A stretch of DNA of 24,177 nucleotides, from assembly GCA_010014835.2 (NCBI GenBank), contig JAAAKB020000025.1:272320-296496 (forward strand). The letters run 5' to 3'. Below the pieces are notes generated by a model. The model made no database searches. It was not told the origin of the DNA and was given only the letters and a program-made list of their open reading frames with translations. The number at the start of each line of letters is the position of its first letter. Positions within the stretch are counted from its first letter, which is position 1. This DNA comes from Apostichopus leukothele (Eukaryota; Echinodermata; Holothuroidea; Aspidochirotida; Stichopodidae). Made by a program: the position numbers and the translations under genes. Positions 9,301 through 18,700 of this stretch are shown here, piece by piece.

Positions 9301-10547
9301 TGCTACTTATCTTACTGCTAACACACTACATACACTTCAAGGTTATTCTTTGTATTAGGTATCTACAAGAAAATGTCTAGATATGTATGAAAGGTAGAAA
9401 AGTTGGGCATGCATGAATGAACATGAAAAGAATTTCCCAGATAAAACATTCAGGTTTCGTCAGATGTAATCGGAGTCCCTTCGTCAAAGTCAAATCCACA
9501 ATAGGTTTCAGACTTAATGTTGTACAGCCCAACGTGACTTTATTTCGATAGGGGTGTAACTGTACATATCTATAGTGCAAATCTCACAGCACTTAAATGG
9601 ACTCGTTGCAATACTGTTAAAATCCAGGCTTAAGTGACAGTCGTGAAGTCTAACATGTCTTTGAATAGGTTCTACTTTAAATCTGCTAAAAGAGTTAGTA
9701 GCTCCTTAATTCAAACATCTACAAAGAAAATAATGTAGGAAGTTACATCTTTCATAACTGAATGGCTCAAAATTCAAGACAAACTTTGAATGATCACAGC
9801 AAACTATGTATATTCTTAAAAGTGAAAGGAGACATGATTTTCTAACTATTTCACACTGCCACTGCTCACCTCTCCCTCTGTCTTCTCTGCGTGTGTCTTC
9901 CATGTTTGAATTAAATTGAGATATTCAAGAAGATAACAACACAAATCGACTGAAATTAATTTATATATCGTTAACCATTAAGCGCAAGTTTGGTTATTAG
10001 CCCCAAGCTATAACCCCTGAGAAAAATTTTCAATTTATTAAAACTGCTACTATTAGGTTCACCACTTAAACATGACACTGGCTTAATTTCAACCAACATC
10101 ATCACTGCAAGTTCAATGTTACACCCTCATAGTCCCCAAGACTTACCGGTTTGGGGATTTATGGGTGACGGCTACTTTACCTGTGTGCAATCTACACATG
10201 CACTTTCCCATATACCAAAGAAGAAAGAGAGAAGCTTTGGTAAAATTTTGGTAAAAAAGTAAATAAAAAACATTTAAAAACATTTGTACATAAATTTAAT
10301 AAATCTTTGACCTTCTTGAAGACTGTCAAAACTCAAGATATGTCCTTACATTTACATTCTACATAAATTGCAATGACTTTTCTCAATCTGTGGTCTGATT
10401 GTCACAGACACTTTAAATTCACCAGAGATATAAAATCTCCTTAAAGAGAAGATCGATGTTACCAAAGTACCTCTTCAGTTTTGGCTTCTGCTTCTCCATC
10501 TTCCTTCTTCTCTTCACCTGATTCACTCAAGGCTTGCTCACTCAATG
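234..10547 (-). CDS. DNAI1: Axonemal dynein intermediate chain 1 (outer arm), 11 exons, partial at both ends
   Basis: The product is an intermediate chain of the outer dynein arm of motile cilia and flagella. In this family the N-terminal part binds dynein light chains and the C-terminal WD propeller binds the heavy chains. Eleven exons join with agreeing phases into about 509 residues; human DNAI1 is about 699. Family landmarks in order: [165 protein letters not shown] and [12 protein letters not shown]. The final roughly 50 residues lie left of the window. About 140 N-terminal residues were not found. Assignment by remembered similarity to human DNAI1; DNAI2 is less likely because the exon-by-exon match is to DNAI1. 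Confidence 0.95.
368..702. other. DNAI1 intron with a CAAA microsatellite
   Basis: The intron lies between exons J and K. A (CAAA)n run at about 372-396 sits directly next to the exon K acceptor, so that it reads (TTTG)n in the transcript. Nothing else is recognised. Confidence 0.8.
703..805 (-). CDS. DNAI1: DNAI1 exon J
   Basis: The acceptor is attaatag and the donor is AAG before gtaaat. The exon is 103 nt, completing a split Thr codon and then adding 34 codons. It encodes [20 protein letters not shown], followed by a [14 protein letters not shown] segment. The family motif [19 protein letters not shown] makes it unmistakable. Confidence 0.95.
806..1457. other. DNAI1 intron, no other feature seen
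   Basis: This is AT-rich intron between exons I and J. The donor side starts with GTACGTACG. No coding exon, repeat family or RNA gene is recognised. Confidence 0.8.
1458..1686 (-). CDS. DNAI1: DNAI1 exon I (WD repeats)
   Basis: The acceptor is cttctcag; the donor follows TTTCAC with gtacgtac. The exon is 229 nt: 2 nt to finish Gly, 75 codons, then AC. It contains [47 protein letters not shown] and [12 protein letters not shown]. It covers a WD-repeat end with the usual WDH motif. A second GT donor sits 4 nt downstream of the used one. Confidence 0.95.
1962..2049 (-). CDS. DNAI1: DNAI1 exon H
   Basis: The acceptor is ttaccgcag and the donor is TTGG before gtaag. The exon is 88 nt: 29 codons plus G. 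It starts [16 protein letters not shown] and ends GTQLAPLG. It corresponds to the human stretch [20 protein letters not shown] to LQLHPVG, and splices in phase to [10 protein letters not shown]. Confidence 0.92.
2279..2330. repeat. 23-bp tandem repeat, two copies plus a partial
   Basis: The unit GCAAAAAGCATTGCATCATC plus 3 nt occurs at 2279-2301 and 2302-2324 with one difference. A partial third copy (GCAAAA) starts at 2325. It is intronic. Confidence 0.9.
2523..2552. repeat. A-rich 10-bp tandem repeat
   Basis: Three exact copies of ATTAAAAAAA occur at 2523-2532, 2533-2542 and 2543-2552. This is a simple repeat in an intron. Confidence 0.9.
2858..2947 (-). CDS. DNAI1: DNAI1 exon G
   Basis: The acceptor is ctgtttaag and the donor is GTCAAG before gtaaac. 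The exon is exactly 30 codons in phase 0. It encodes [20 protein letters not shown] then [10 protein letters not shown], matching [20 protein letters not shown] and GRIVSWTLVK in human DNAI1. Confidence 0.95.
2948..3651. other. DNAI1 intron with a G-rich tract
   Basis: The intron lies between exons F and G. The only notable content is the G-rich plus-strand tract at 3603-3645, immediately beyond the exon F donor. Confidence 0.8.
3603..3645 (+). repeat. G-rich tract, potential G-quadruplex
   Basis: There are runs of 5, 5, 5, 4, 6 and 3 G, separated by loops of 1 to 7 nt. This meets the usual G4 pattern of four runs of at least three G. It lies 7 nt past the exon F donor. The G strand is the template strand of DNAI1, so the pre-mRNA is C-rich here. 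Confidence 0.7.
3652..3899 (-). CDS. DNAI1: DNAI1 exon F (longest exon)
   Basis: The acceptor is atttttacag and the donor is TGGCAG before gtaaca. The exon is 248 nt: 2 nt to finish Tyr, then 82 codons. It contains [49 protein letters not shown] and [13 protein letters not shown]-type residues (here [14 protein letters not shown]). It forms WD blades of the propeller. A G-rich tract on the plus strand lies just past its donor. Confidence 0.96.
4042..4060 (+). repeat. Short G-rich tract
   Basis: The runs are GGGG, GGGGG and GGGGGGGG with single-A loops. It can form a G4 only if the last run is split. It lies in the intron between exons E and F. Confidence 0.6.
4134..4295 (-). CDS. DNAI1: DNAI1 exon E
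   Basis: The acceptor is gttttggaaag and the donor follows TCAT with gtaag. The exon is 162 nt: it completes Asp, adds 53 codons and ends with T. It contains [43 protein letters not shown] and FAVTHGS. This is the junction between the N-terminal region and the first WD blade. Confidence 0.95.
4296..4762. other. DNAI1 intron, nothing recognised
   Basis: This is AT-rich intron between exons D and E. No repeats or further exons are seen. Confidence 0.8.
4763..4931 (-). CDS. DNAI1: DNAI1 exon D
   Basis: The acceptor is cttttatcag and the donor is CACAAG before gtaggg. The exon is 169 nt: 56 codons plus G. The first third is very lysine-rich ([16 protein letters not shown]), followed by LETQSDDIS and [19 protein letters not shown]. 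The last block is a DNAI1 signature. Confidence 0.95.
6948..6995 (+). repeat. 48-bp direct repeat, left copy
   Basis: It begins TCTGACTCTAACAGGAATAG and ends GTGTATGACACA. It is the same as 7235-7282 except for one base. It follows a short, diverged pair of satellite-like units (about 6880-6946). Confidence 0.95.
7021..7230. repeat. 30-bp satellite, seven units alternating as a 60-bp unit
   Basis: Seven consecutive 30-bp units have consensus ACATGTTACCCACCAATACA followed by (T/C)AGTACTTGC. The base at position 21 alternates strictly T, C, T, C, T, C, T, so the true period is 60 bp. Units 1-2 read ACCTGTT and units 3-7 ACATGTT. Units 4-5 carry AATGCA. The length is a multiple of three with no stops, so it creates chance reading frames on both strands. 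Confidence 0.97.
7235..7282 (+). repeat. 48-bp direct repeat, right copy
   Basis: It is the partner of 6948-6995 and directly follows the seven-unit array. Units plus 48-bp core therefore occur twice, with the array expanded only in the right copy. Confidence 0.95.
7390..7403. promoter_or_regulatory. X-box-like palindrome (candidate RFX site)
   Basis: GTTCCCATGGTAAC differs by one base from the ideal X-box half-site pair GTNRCC / RGYAAC with a 2-nt spacer. RFX factors control many motile-cilia genes. It lies inside a DNAI1 intron rather than at the promoter. Sequence match only. Confidence 0.4.
7596..7630. repeat. Short GTTTCCATT repeat
   Basis: Three copies of GTTTCCATT occur in a row with 2-3 nt between them. 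It is intronic. Confidence 0.8.
8056..8157 (-). CDS. DNAI1: DNAI1 exon C
   Basis: The acceptor is ttttccttag and the donor is AAGCAG before gtatgt. The exon is 34 codons in phase 0. It encodes [20 protein letters not shown] and then [14 protein letters not shown], matching [20 protein letters not shown] of human DNAI1. It is separated from exon D by a 3.1-kb repeat-bearing intron. Confidence 0.95.
8158..8731. other. DNAI1 intron, nothing recognised
   Basis: This is AT-rich intron between exons B and C. No repeat or exon is seen. Confidence 0.8.
8732..8857 (-). CDS. DNAI1: DNAI1 exon B
   Basis: The acceptor is tttttttaag and the donor is TACAGG before gtaaga. The exon is 42 codons in phase 0. 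It has an acidic start ([12 protein letters not shown]) and then [19 protein letters not shown], which is almost identical to the human family block. Confidence 0.95.
8858..10470. other. DNAI1 intron (1.6 kb), nothing recognised
   Basis: The intron lies between exons A and B, which join in phase. I checked both strands and saw no family motif, repeat array or RNA gene. Confidence 0.75.
10471..10547 (-). CDS. DNAI1: DNAI1 exon A (first one found)
   Basis: The acceptor is cccttttcaag and the donor is GAAGAG before gtactt. The exon is 77 nt: 2 nt of a split codon, then 25 codons. It encodes [18 protein letters not shown] and a KTEE end. It is acidic and low in complexity, like the poorly conserved segment before KLTNQ in other DNAI1 proteins. 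The call rests on phase and position more than on motif. Confidence 0.75.
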
Positions 10548-12188
10548 CTTGAAAAGGGAGCAAATTGAAAAAGTTAAAACTAGATATTTTTTGCTCCACA
10601 TTATAATAAAGAGTTTGAAATAACACTTTGACTTCGCACAAAAATATCTCTCTGTGGGCCTCTGTCTCATATGCTTTCACACTAAGTAGGTGATAACTTG
10701 ACATTAATTATGTCCCTCTGGCACAACTGTCATTCAGCTTTTCACTCCTGAGTTGACCAGGTAATTAAAAGAGATATACTACAATGCAGTGATACTTGTG
10801 TTATTGTGGTTACTGTCAAAGTCATCTCAAGTTACTGAATAGTAGGAAGACCAAGTTTTGATATGTTGTGTTGTACATTTCTTTTCTATGGTGTATGTCT
10901 GTATTTCTGTGAGTTAAAAAAAAAGAACAGGTGATGTTTATGACTAGAAGAGCAGTATAGTTCTTGAGTGATTCTGTGGCTAGTGGCATGGAGGCAAAAA
11001 CATGAGTAGATATTTCCTGAATAAACTGTGGGGACAGGGAGACTGAACACATTTTCTACCTGTTTGTTTTTTTTAACAAAATTCCTTAAGACTATAAATA
11101 TGGTAACAAATGTCAACTTAAGAATATCTTTGTCAAAGTGACAGAAATGTGATTCCTTTTAATTTAAAAGACATCTTCCGTGATACATACGAGAGAAATA
11201 AAGTTCACTTTCTAATTTTTTTTAAAGTGCCAATTATATGTTAAGATAAGGATCTCTCAGTAGGCTGCCAGAACTTCTTTTAAATGTGATTATACTCTTC
11301 AAGTTGAAAAAAAAATATGAAAGCAGCAGGAAATGTTACTGAAAAGATATATATAGTTGTTTAAACTTGCTCAAGACAGGTAAAAAGGGCTCCCTGTGCC
11401 ACAGCCAATTTAATGCATATATAACCAGCTCTCATTTTGTGAGTTCTTAACTTCTCAAAGTGTACAAATTATTTTGGAGAGTTATTAGCTAATATATTAA
11501 AGTGAGTAAAGCACACAAGTATCATGTGAAGCATGCATAGAATATAATGGGAGGATACAGAATAACAAGTTATGCAACAATACTGTGAACATTATCCAAT
11601 CATAACATGAAAAGGATTTTTTTTAATCACCTCCAGGTAGACCTAATTAAATTATGCAATGTGAGCAAATTTAGTAAGGCCGAAATGAAAAAAAAAATAG
11701 TTAATGTAGATATATTGCAACAGTTATTACAAATCGGAAACAATAGATAAGTCTGAATTAACATGATTGACTTGAGGTCAAAAGTTAAGGAAAAAATATG
11801 TTTGAGGTTTTTTTTTTTTTTTTTTAGTGTTTGGGTGTACAATCAAACACACCTTGGTGTCAAATATTACAGATGTGTGGCTTAAAAGAAGACCCCCAAC
11901 ATTTATCACACAGAAATATATCTGAGTAGGTCTTTAGTAATGTACACAAGGTGGAGGGGAAATTTGGCAACACAAGAGTACAAGAGTCATATTTACCAAG
12001 TTTACAGGCTAGGGTGACATGTCAGTATTTTATCTAACATCAGTACACTTGATTCCACAACCATTTAATTTCAGGACAGTTGAAAAGACAATATTTGACC
12101 CCCAAAGTATGCAGAGGAGGGAAATCTTTGGAGATTAGGTCCTTTGGAGATACCCTTACCCTTGGAATTTTTTTATACATGGTAGACT
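10548..12188. other. DNAI1 5' region, N-terminal exons not found
   Basis: This should hold the first DNAI1 introns and possibly its promoter. I searched the minus strand for the conserved N-terminal block ([20 protein letters not shown] in human) and did not find it. Only simple tracts were seen, such as the T-run at 11809-11825. Confidence 0.6.
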
Positions 12189-12288
12189 NNNNNNNNNNNN
12201 NNNNNNNNNNNNNNNNNNNNNNNNNNNNNNNNNNNNNNNNNNNNNNNNNNNNNNNNNNNNNNNNNNNNNNNNNNNNNNNNNNNNNNNN
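12189..12288. other. Assembly gap, 100 N
   Basis: Exactly 100 N suggests a scaffold gap of unknown true size. It falls between the 5' ends of the two divergent genes. Confidence 0.98.
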
Positions 12289-12730
12289 ATCGTCAGTCGG
12301 GAGAAATGGTTCAGTCGAGGGGTTTTACTTTCAGCCGGAGAAGAATTGTACCAGTACTATTTATCTTTTCACTAGAGCAGATATTTATATTATAATGTTT
12401 TCTTTAATCTGTATTTCTTTCCTTGGCTGCTTTCAAGTTTTACTGTTAAATGGGTTGCTCATCACCGTCACCTCCCAAGTAAATACTAATGATTGGGTTT
12501 AGTTGCAACTTCTAAGTAGCCCAAATACACCTATACATACTTGTGCTAAAATGTTTTAATTTTCTTTTCGCGTTCAATGTCCCACCATCAGAATCGCCTT
12601 ATCTAGCATATCAAATAGCCCCTCATTATGGGCACTCAAATTTATTCTCGAGACGGTCTCGGTGATGGTGGATATGTACAATCTGGTGTAAGAATCAACA
12701 ATTTTTCTTCCATATTTTCTTCCTTTCACT
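12289..12730 (+). promoter_or_regulatory. Probable FAM219 5' UTR and part of the divergent promoter region
   Basis: This is sequence between the gap and the FAM219 start codon. An in-frame stop at 12689-12691 bounds the coding sequence. No TATA box, CpG cluster or clear X-box was seen. Its promoter role is inferred from position between divergent genes. Confidence 0.4.
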
Positions 12731-12787
12731 ATGGAAGATGATGAAACTGACAGTGGATATTCTACTAGTGTCACGGAACATTCAAAG
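12731..12787 (+). CDS. FAM219A: FAM219 coding exon 1 with start codon
   Basis: The peptide is MEDDETDSGYSTSVTEHSK, 19 codons ending in phase 0 at AAG before gtttga. The ATG has A at -3 and G at +4, and an in-frame TAA lies 14 codons upstream (12689-12691), which fixes the start if this exon is used. The donor is weaker than usual (GTTTGA). The N-terminus is poorly conserved in the family, so this exon rests on phase, start context and position. Confidence 0.65.
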
Positions 12788-15700
12788 GTTTGAGAAACAA
12801 GTTTTCTTTTGCTAGTGATTAGAAGTAGATTGGTATAGCAGGTATTTAATTTTCTTACCACATGACCGTGTGTAATATTAATAACAGACGTTTTTCAGCA
12901 CTGAACCATGCACAACGAACTAAGAGTTGGGTAATCCTATGTAGTACAGTACACAATGAATGTAGTAAGGCATCATTAGTGGTGTTAATACTATCTGTAA
13001 GTTTGTTCTCGTTCTTATAACAGGGTTCCATTTGAATAGTGAGTGTATGAACCTTTGATATAATTATATGCTACCCATAGTCTGAGCCTGCCATCTTTTC
13101 AATGTTTTTGAGAATACTTTATATTTTAAATTATAGGCATAGACGCTTGTTTTGCTATAGGATTTTACTTTTAAGTGTCTGTGTTTAGTAGGGTTGTTTT
13201 TACATGTAGAGTCCTTGATTGGACGTAAACTTTGTTTTTGCAGAAATAAACTGAGCTGTAAATTGCCACATCATCATCCTTTTGTGCTTTATTGCATAAT
13301 ACCCCACAACTCTTGATACTCATAGATTATGACCAGAAGTCCCTATATAGAAAACAATGTATTGTCCTTCTCAAAAATCCCTGTGATGTGAGTTGCCGGG
13401 TATTCTGAAATTGCTCCCCTTTTGTTATTTGTTGGTCTTCAGAGATTCCATTTTTTCATTCAACAGCCCTGTAAATGCTTCTCTAATGGGAACAATCAGC
13501 TCTGTATGTACAGTATATACTCATGGATACAGGCTCACTCACACAGCCATATAGGTTGCATATGTAGCATGTCCACAGTTATCATTGTTAAGCTTTTTTG
13601 TTGCTCCTTAAAGTTGGATGGGATGGACTTTTGTGGTTTACTTTCAGATGATGCCCAACTCAAATGGTACAACCGCAATTGATTCAAATAAAATAGAAGA
13701 AGAGCTATCAAATTCATCTCCAACGGAACTTAAAAGACCATCATCATTACAGAAAAAAATTGGTAAGTCAAAATTTCAATAACAAAGGCAACATATAGTA
13801 AGTGAACATTCTCCATAAGTTATTATGTGTTGAAGTTTCAATTAAGTAATTGCAAGGTTTACAAGTTGGTAGTACATATTGTAACATTGACAGAAAATCG
13901 ATCTAATCGAATCAACACCAATATACTGTACAATAGTGTACATGTGACATCATTCTATGAAGTTGAAGACTTTATGGATTTAGATGATATTTATATGTAC
14001 GCCATACTTGGAAAAAGTAATGTTCACCATCATGCATATTGCAGATAGTGTCTATGATGAATGTGTGTGCTGAATTTAATGTGTACATTATGTGTTACTG
14101 CATTGTAATTGGAACTCAAGCCTTTTCCGGTATTGTGTTAATATAATATTCCGTATTTGAGCTCTGTTGTAGCCTAAAAAGTAAACCTTCTTCTTAAATA
14201 ATAACTATTGCTGTAATTTCACAGCGATGATGGATGGAATCATCCAAAAATAACCAATACCTTTGGTAGCCTTTCCTATGTGATGTAACTTTAAGTTTGA
14301 TCCAATCTATTGTTGGTTTCTCATAAAGTTAAGTCACATCACTCAAAACCAGTAAATTAAACATTGTGTAACAACAGATAAAGCATTTTATTATCATTTC
14401 TTCCTTTTACCTTTATTAAATTGAAAGCTCAGTTGTTTAGTTTTGTAGAACCTTTAAACACTGGAAGATTGTTGTTTAGTGCAGACAAAAATCATCTTTC
14501 CCTCAACCTCTAAAGATTCCACAGAAGTTATGCCAGTGGATCTAAATTCACTGATGTCCCTGCACTATGAGCTCACTGCATGGCTAGTCTGTCTTGTTAT
14601 CCTATCGGTGGCACAATTTGAGTACAGCAAATTAATACTGTAACATACTGCGTGGATAAAATACATTCATTCATTGTGTTGAGTGAGTGGGGGGGGGGAG
14701 GTTAAGTGTGGGGCTTTGGGGTAACTGAGTTATAATGTAAACAAGATTGCATATTTGTATTAGCAATCTTGCTTTTCTTCAAGAAAGTGGAAAAATGTCT
14801 TATCCAATATTTTGTTAAATATGATATGAGAAATGACTTTTAAGTTTAAATGAGCAAATGTTGACAAATATTGTTTTCTACTGATCACTGTTGCGGAAAG
14901 TTGATCTTGGAATTTTCCTATCTTTGTACTCTGTTTGTGATTTTCATCAGCCGATATAAAATACACAGAATGATGAAAGTGGGAAGGATAAAAGAGTAAT
15001 GTGTCCTGTTTTGATTTAAATGATGTCTGTAGTCACAAATGTTGCAGAATGTCCAAACCACTATAAATCTATCCATGTTGTATTGCAATGTCACTTTTAT
15101 ATTTTTTAAATATGACCCTGCAAAATAATAGAAGCTCATTAATCATAGTTGCAATATTTTGAATAATTTATGTTCAAATTTTGCATCTTCGGTGACTCTA
15201 AATCCACTTCACTGAAACTTTCATGATCTGTTATTAAACAATGTTCGCAGTTGCCTTTCACGTCTTCATTTCTAAGTGTACCTTTTGTGTTTGATGCCAT
15301 AGTATTTAGTTTCCAAAGGACTCAGGTAGAGAGAGAGTACCTGCTACTCAAGGTAGTTTCTGTGACTTTTGGCATCAGCCTGAGAATTTGTATTTGGGTT
15401 CTTCATGTAAATCAAACGTTACCCAAATGGACTCTTCAAAGCTAAAACTAAATTAATGCTGTTTGTTTTCAGTAATATTTTAGTGGTTTTGGAAAACCAA
15501 ATATCCTGAGAAACCAAATTGCTTGCTGTGTAAGCTATTACTTTCTGCTAGCCACACATTTCATCCCATACAGTTAGCAGGTTGTTTACCCAGATATGAT
15601 CAATGCTTCAGTGATTCCATTGCACAAGTACTCTTCAGTCTTCACACACCGCTGAATTGAATACCACATGTGTCAACTTTCTTGATGGAAGAGGCTGTGA

Positions 15701-18700
15701 ATGGCTGACTGGAACTTAAAAGAAAACACAGGCAAAAAGAGAAATTGGCAATAAACTGGAGTAGATGGAAACAGCAAGCTAAGCCAATATATATCGTGCT
15801 GTCATCCTTGGTGAAAAGACAAACTGGCAAACAGTGATGAAATTGTGTACAAAATATATGGATTTCTTTTAACTGTAATAGTTTCTTCACTTGGCATGGC
15901 TTCTCCATGGTGTTATAACTATTAAATGGTATTTTAAAAAAATTTATGAAAAGAACCCTCAGATGATCCATCTTTATTATATTTCATATTTATGGAAATT
16001 AATATGCAGTATGGGGCTGTGTTAGGTGCTTCAATTCATTTCAAATTTAAATTTCATTTATCTTTATACAGAGAATTATTCACAGTAGAAAGTCAATGTA
16101 GGGATATTGAAATTATTGATCAATAGAAAAATTATAATTTATTTGGAATTTACTATTAAATTGTAACATGTTGTATTAAAACTACTCTGTGCATATAATA
16201 TAAAACATGAATTATAGCTACTGTTGACCTACTTTGTATACTAAGCTATAAAGCAACTTCTTCTTATAACATACAACTATGTTGTACTTTACTTTCTGTA
16301 GTTTATGGATAAACAAAAATCCCAAGCTATATCAATCTCAAAACGTTGATATATTGTGTGCAATGAATCAATGGAACCCAACTAGGCTCTACAGTACTGC
16401 TACCCAGTTACCATACATTTTGCATACATGCATTGAATATATCATGATCAGTAAATGGCTCTATACAGTAATTGCATTGAGCGTTCATATCTCCGGATAT
16501 TGCTTTCAACCTTAAACACATTTTATTAAATTACTTGCACAACAGTAAGGAATGAATTTACCGTCAGGGATGATAACACAGAAAGCCAATTTTCACCTAC
16601 AGTTTCTGCTGTATCTATAGACCCATCTCTTGGAAACTAATATATAAAAGTAGAATAGGTTTGCACAGCAAGACACACACAGTTAAGGTCATCTTTTGTT
16701 TCCAGTCAGAAACCTTCATTAGGTTATTAGTTTCTACTGTGGGTTGATTATTCAGTAGGTCTATTGCTTACGTACAGTAATGTTCGATCTTTTGTCGCCA
16801 TCGACAAAAACAGCCATGGGTGATGTAGATAGTAAAAGTACCAAGTCTATTTGTTTTGTGTACTTATCCAGAGTATGCAGCATATATATATTTTTTGGTA
16901 ATTAGATATTTTTTTTTTGTCTTCTGTTTGTCCTAATTTTTGCATAGTGGATCTCAATCTGTATACTTAAATCCTAGAAATGCTACTTAACTCAATTGGT
17001 ACTTATCAGCCATCATAGCCTACATATTACATATACTGTGATCGTTAAAGCGATTTGTGTGTAAATTAATCTGCCATTTAGGTAGTGAAAGTACCCTCAT
17101 ATGTAGTCAATATCTAAGCTGGATTCTGTACTCACACTTGTTAAAGCTAAGCAAAGTATATCTCTTGATGGTTTCAAATTTTGTTACTGGCACAATGACC
17201 AGGAATGATCCCAAAGTACTGTAGGCTGGTATATATATATAGACAAATAGTACAGTGTGGGGTGTTTTGGTGAAATGTCAGAGGTAATGGCCAGTTCAAT
17301 ACAATGGGTCCTTCGGCAGGGCACTTTATCTCCATTGCCTCTCATTACCCAGGTGTATAAATGGGGACCTGCGAGTAACTTGTAAATATACTTGCACGAT
17401 CTAGTTGGCGACTGCACCCTATGGGAAGTCCCCAGGGGACACCATGTGGCACTTTCTAGTGCCCCCTGGGGCGAATGTTTGAACTTTTGCACACGTGGGT
17501 GTGTGAGTGTGACAAGTTACCAATGACCAAGGGTTGAATTTTGTTAAAGTTGCGTGGTAAGGCCTGTCCATGATACAAGACTGTAAACCCAAAAACTTTA
17601 ACTTTTATTATTTATAGAGTAACATGGCTAGTGAAGATCAAATGGAACATCTCAACTTTGTGTAAATAATATTTTTGCAAATAATTTAGCCAACAAAGTT
17701 TATAATTTTTCCGTTAACAATTTAACAGTGCTAATGTGTATTTCTTGTGTGAAACAAAATGCATTCCATTGCCATTGTCTATAGTAGTTATAGCAAATAA
17801 ATCACCTACTGTAGTGATGAATAAAACCGACCTTTTATATAGATGCAAATGAACCCCCAGAAAATGTTTATGACATATTATAATGTGCCAGATTTGAATC
17901 CTGGCAGCATTGCTATAAACATTCCTGATAGAAAGCTATCAGTGAAATGTAATATGTATTTGGGGATTTTCTTTATGGTAATTTAAGCAAGTTGGATTAA
18001 TTGGTATAAGATGTTCTAATGTTGCTCCAGATACTGTACCATAGCAATTAGCTATGCTTGTTGTGTTCCTTACTGTAATTCTGTAAGGCAGCGAGGATCA
18101 TGCCCTGGAGAGCCATAAAATTAGCCATATTCTACTTGGGTTTCTCCTGTGGTTCTGACAGAAGATGTTATGATAGGAGTATTATTCTAGCCAAGCATAA
18201 TAATGAGATAGTAAAGCTGTAGTCTGAATAGCTACAATATGCTTTCAATACAATTGTTTTGCCATAGGTGTATTACATGGCATTAAGTTCTATACTTTAT
18301 TAGTTCTGTGTACAGCAGTATTTCTTTAGGGGATAGTGTGGGTGTGCAATATATATCAAGCATGATCAGAACATACCTGCAACCTGAGCAGACATGATAA
18401 TGTATTCGATGCAGAGTGCATGAGTGCATCAGGTACAAATACAGTGTGCCACATACACTGTACAGTAAAGTAGGGTAGTGTCTAAATGATACACTGATGA
18501 TAGAAGATACAGTGCAACTGACAGTACCATACAGATCGCACTATAGGAAAGTACAGTGCTGTAGCGTATAGTGAAATTACAGAACTTCATAATGCAATTT
18601 AACTGTACTGTAGTGTTATACAGTACAATGATGTATAATACTTCATGCAGTTATTAAACACACTAACAGTACAGTAAAGTTATGGATGTACAGTTCTGTA

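Noticed and set aside
10822-11116. Minus-strand frames containing FIQEISTHVFASM after a ccccacag acceptor-like site
   Set aside because: No similarity to any DNAI1 segment, no compatible donor, and hydrophobic low-complexity residues later in the frame.
12160-12180. Minus-strand ATG with MYKKIPR then gtaagg, as a possible DNAI1 first exon
   Set aside because: The start context and donor are good and the place is right. However, seven residues carry no family signal, and the following N-terminal exons are not found between here and exon A.
12080-12502. 140-residue plus-strand frame across the N gap
   Set aside because: A quarter of it is unknown sequence, the two sides need not be in frame, and the visible residues match nothing.
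12574-12861. 95-residue minus-strand frame
   Set aside because: It is antisense to the FAM219 start exon and its 5' region, and has no recognisable motif.
17184-17492. 102-residue minus-strand frame
   Set aside because: It lies within the SINE-like element and its flanks; no reverse transcriptase or other family motif is present.
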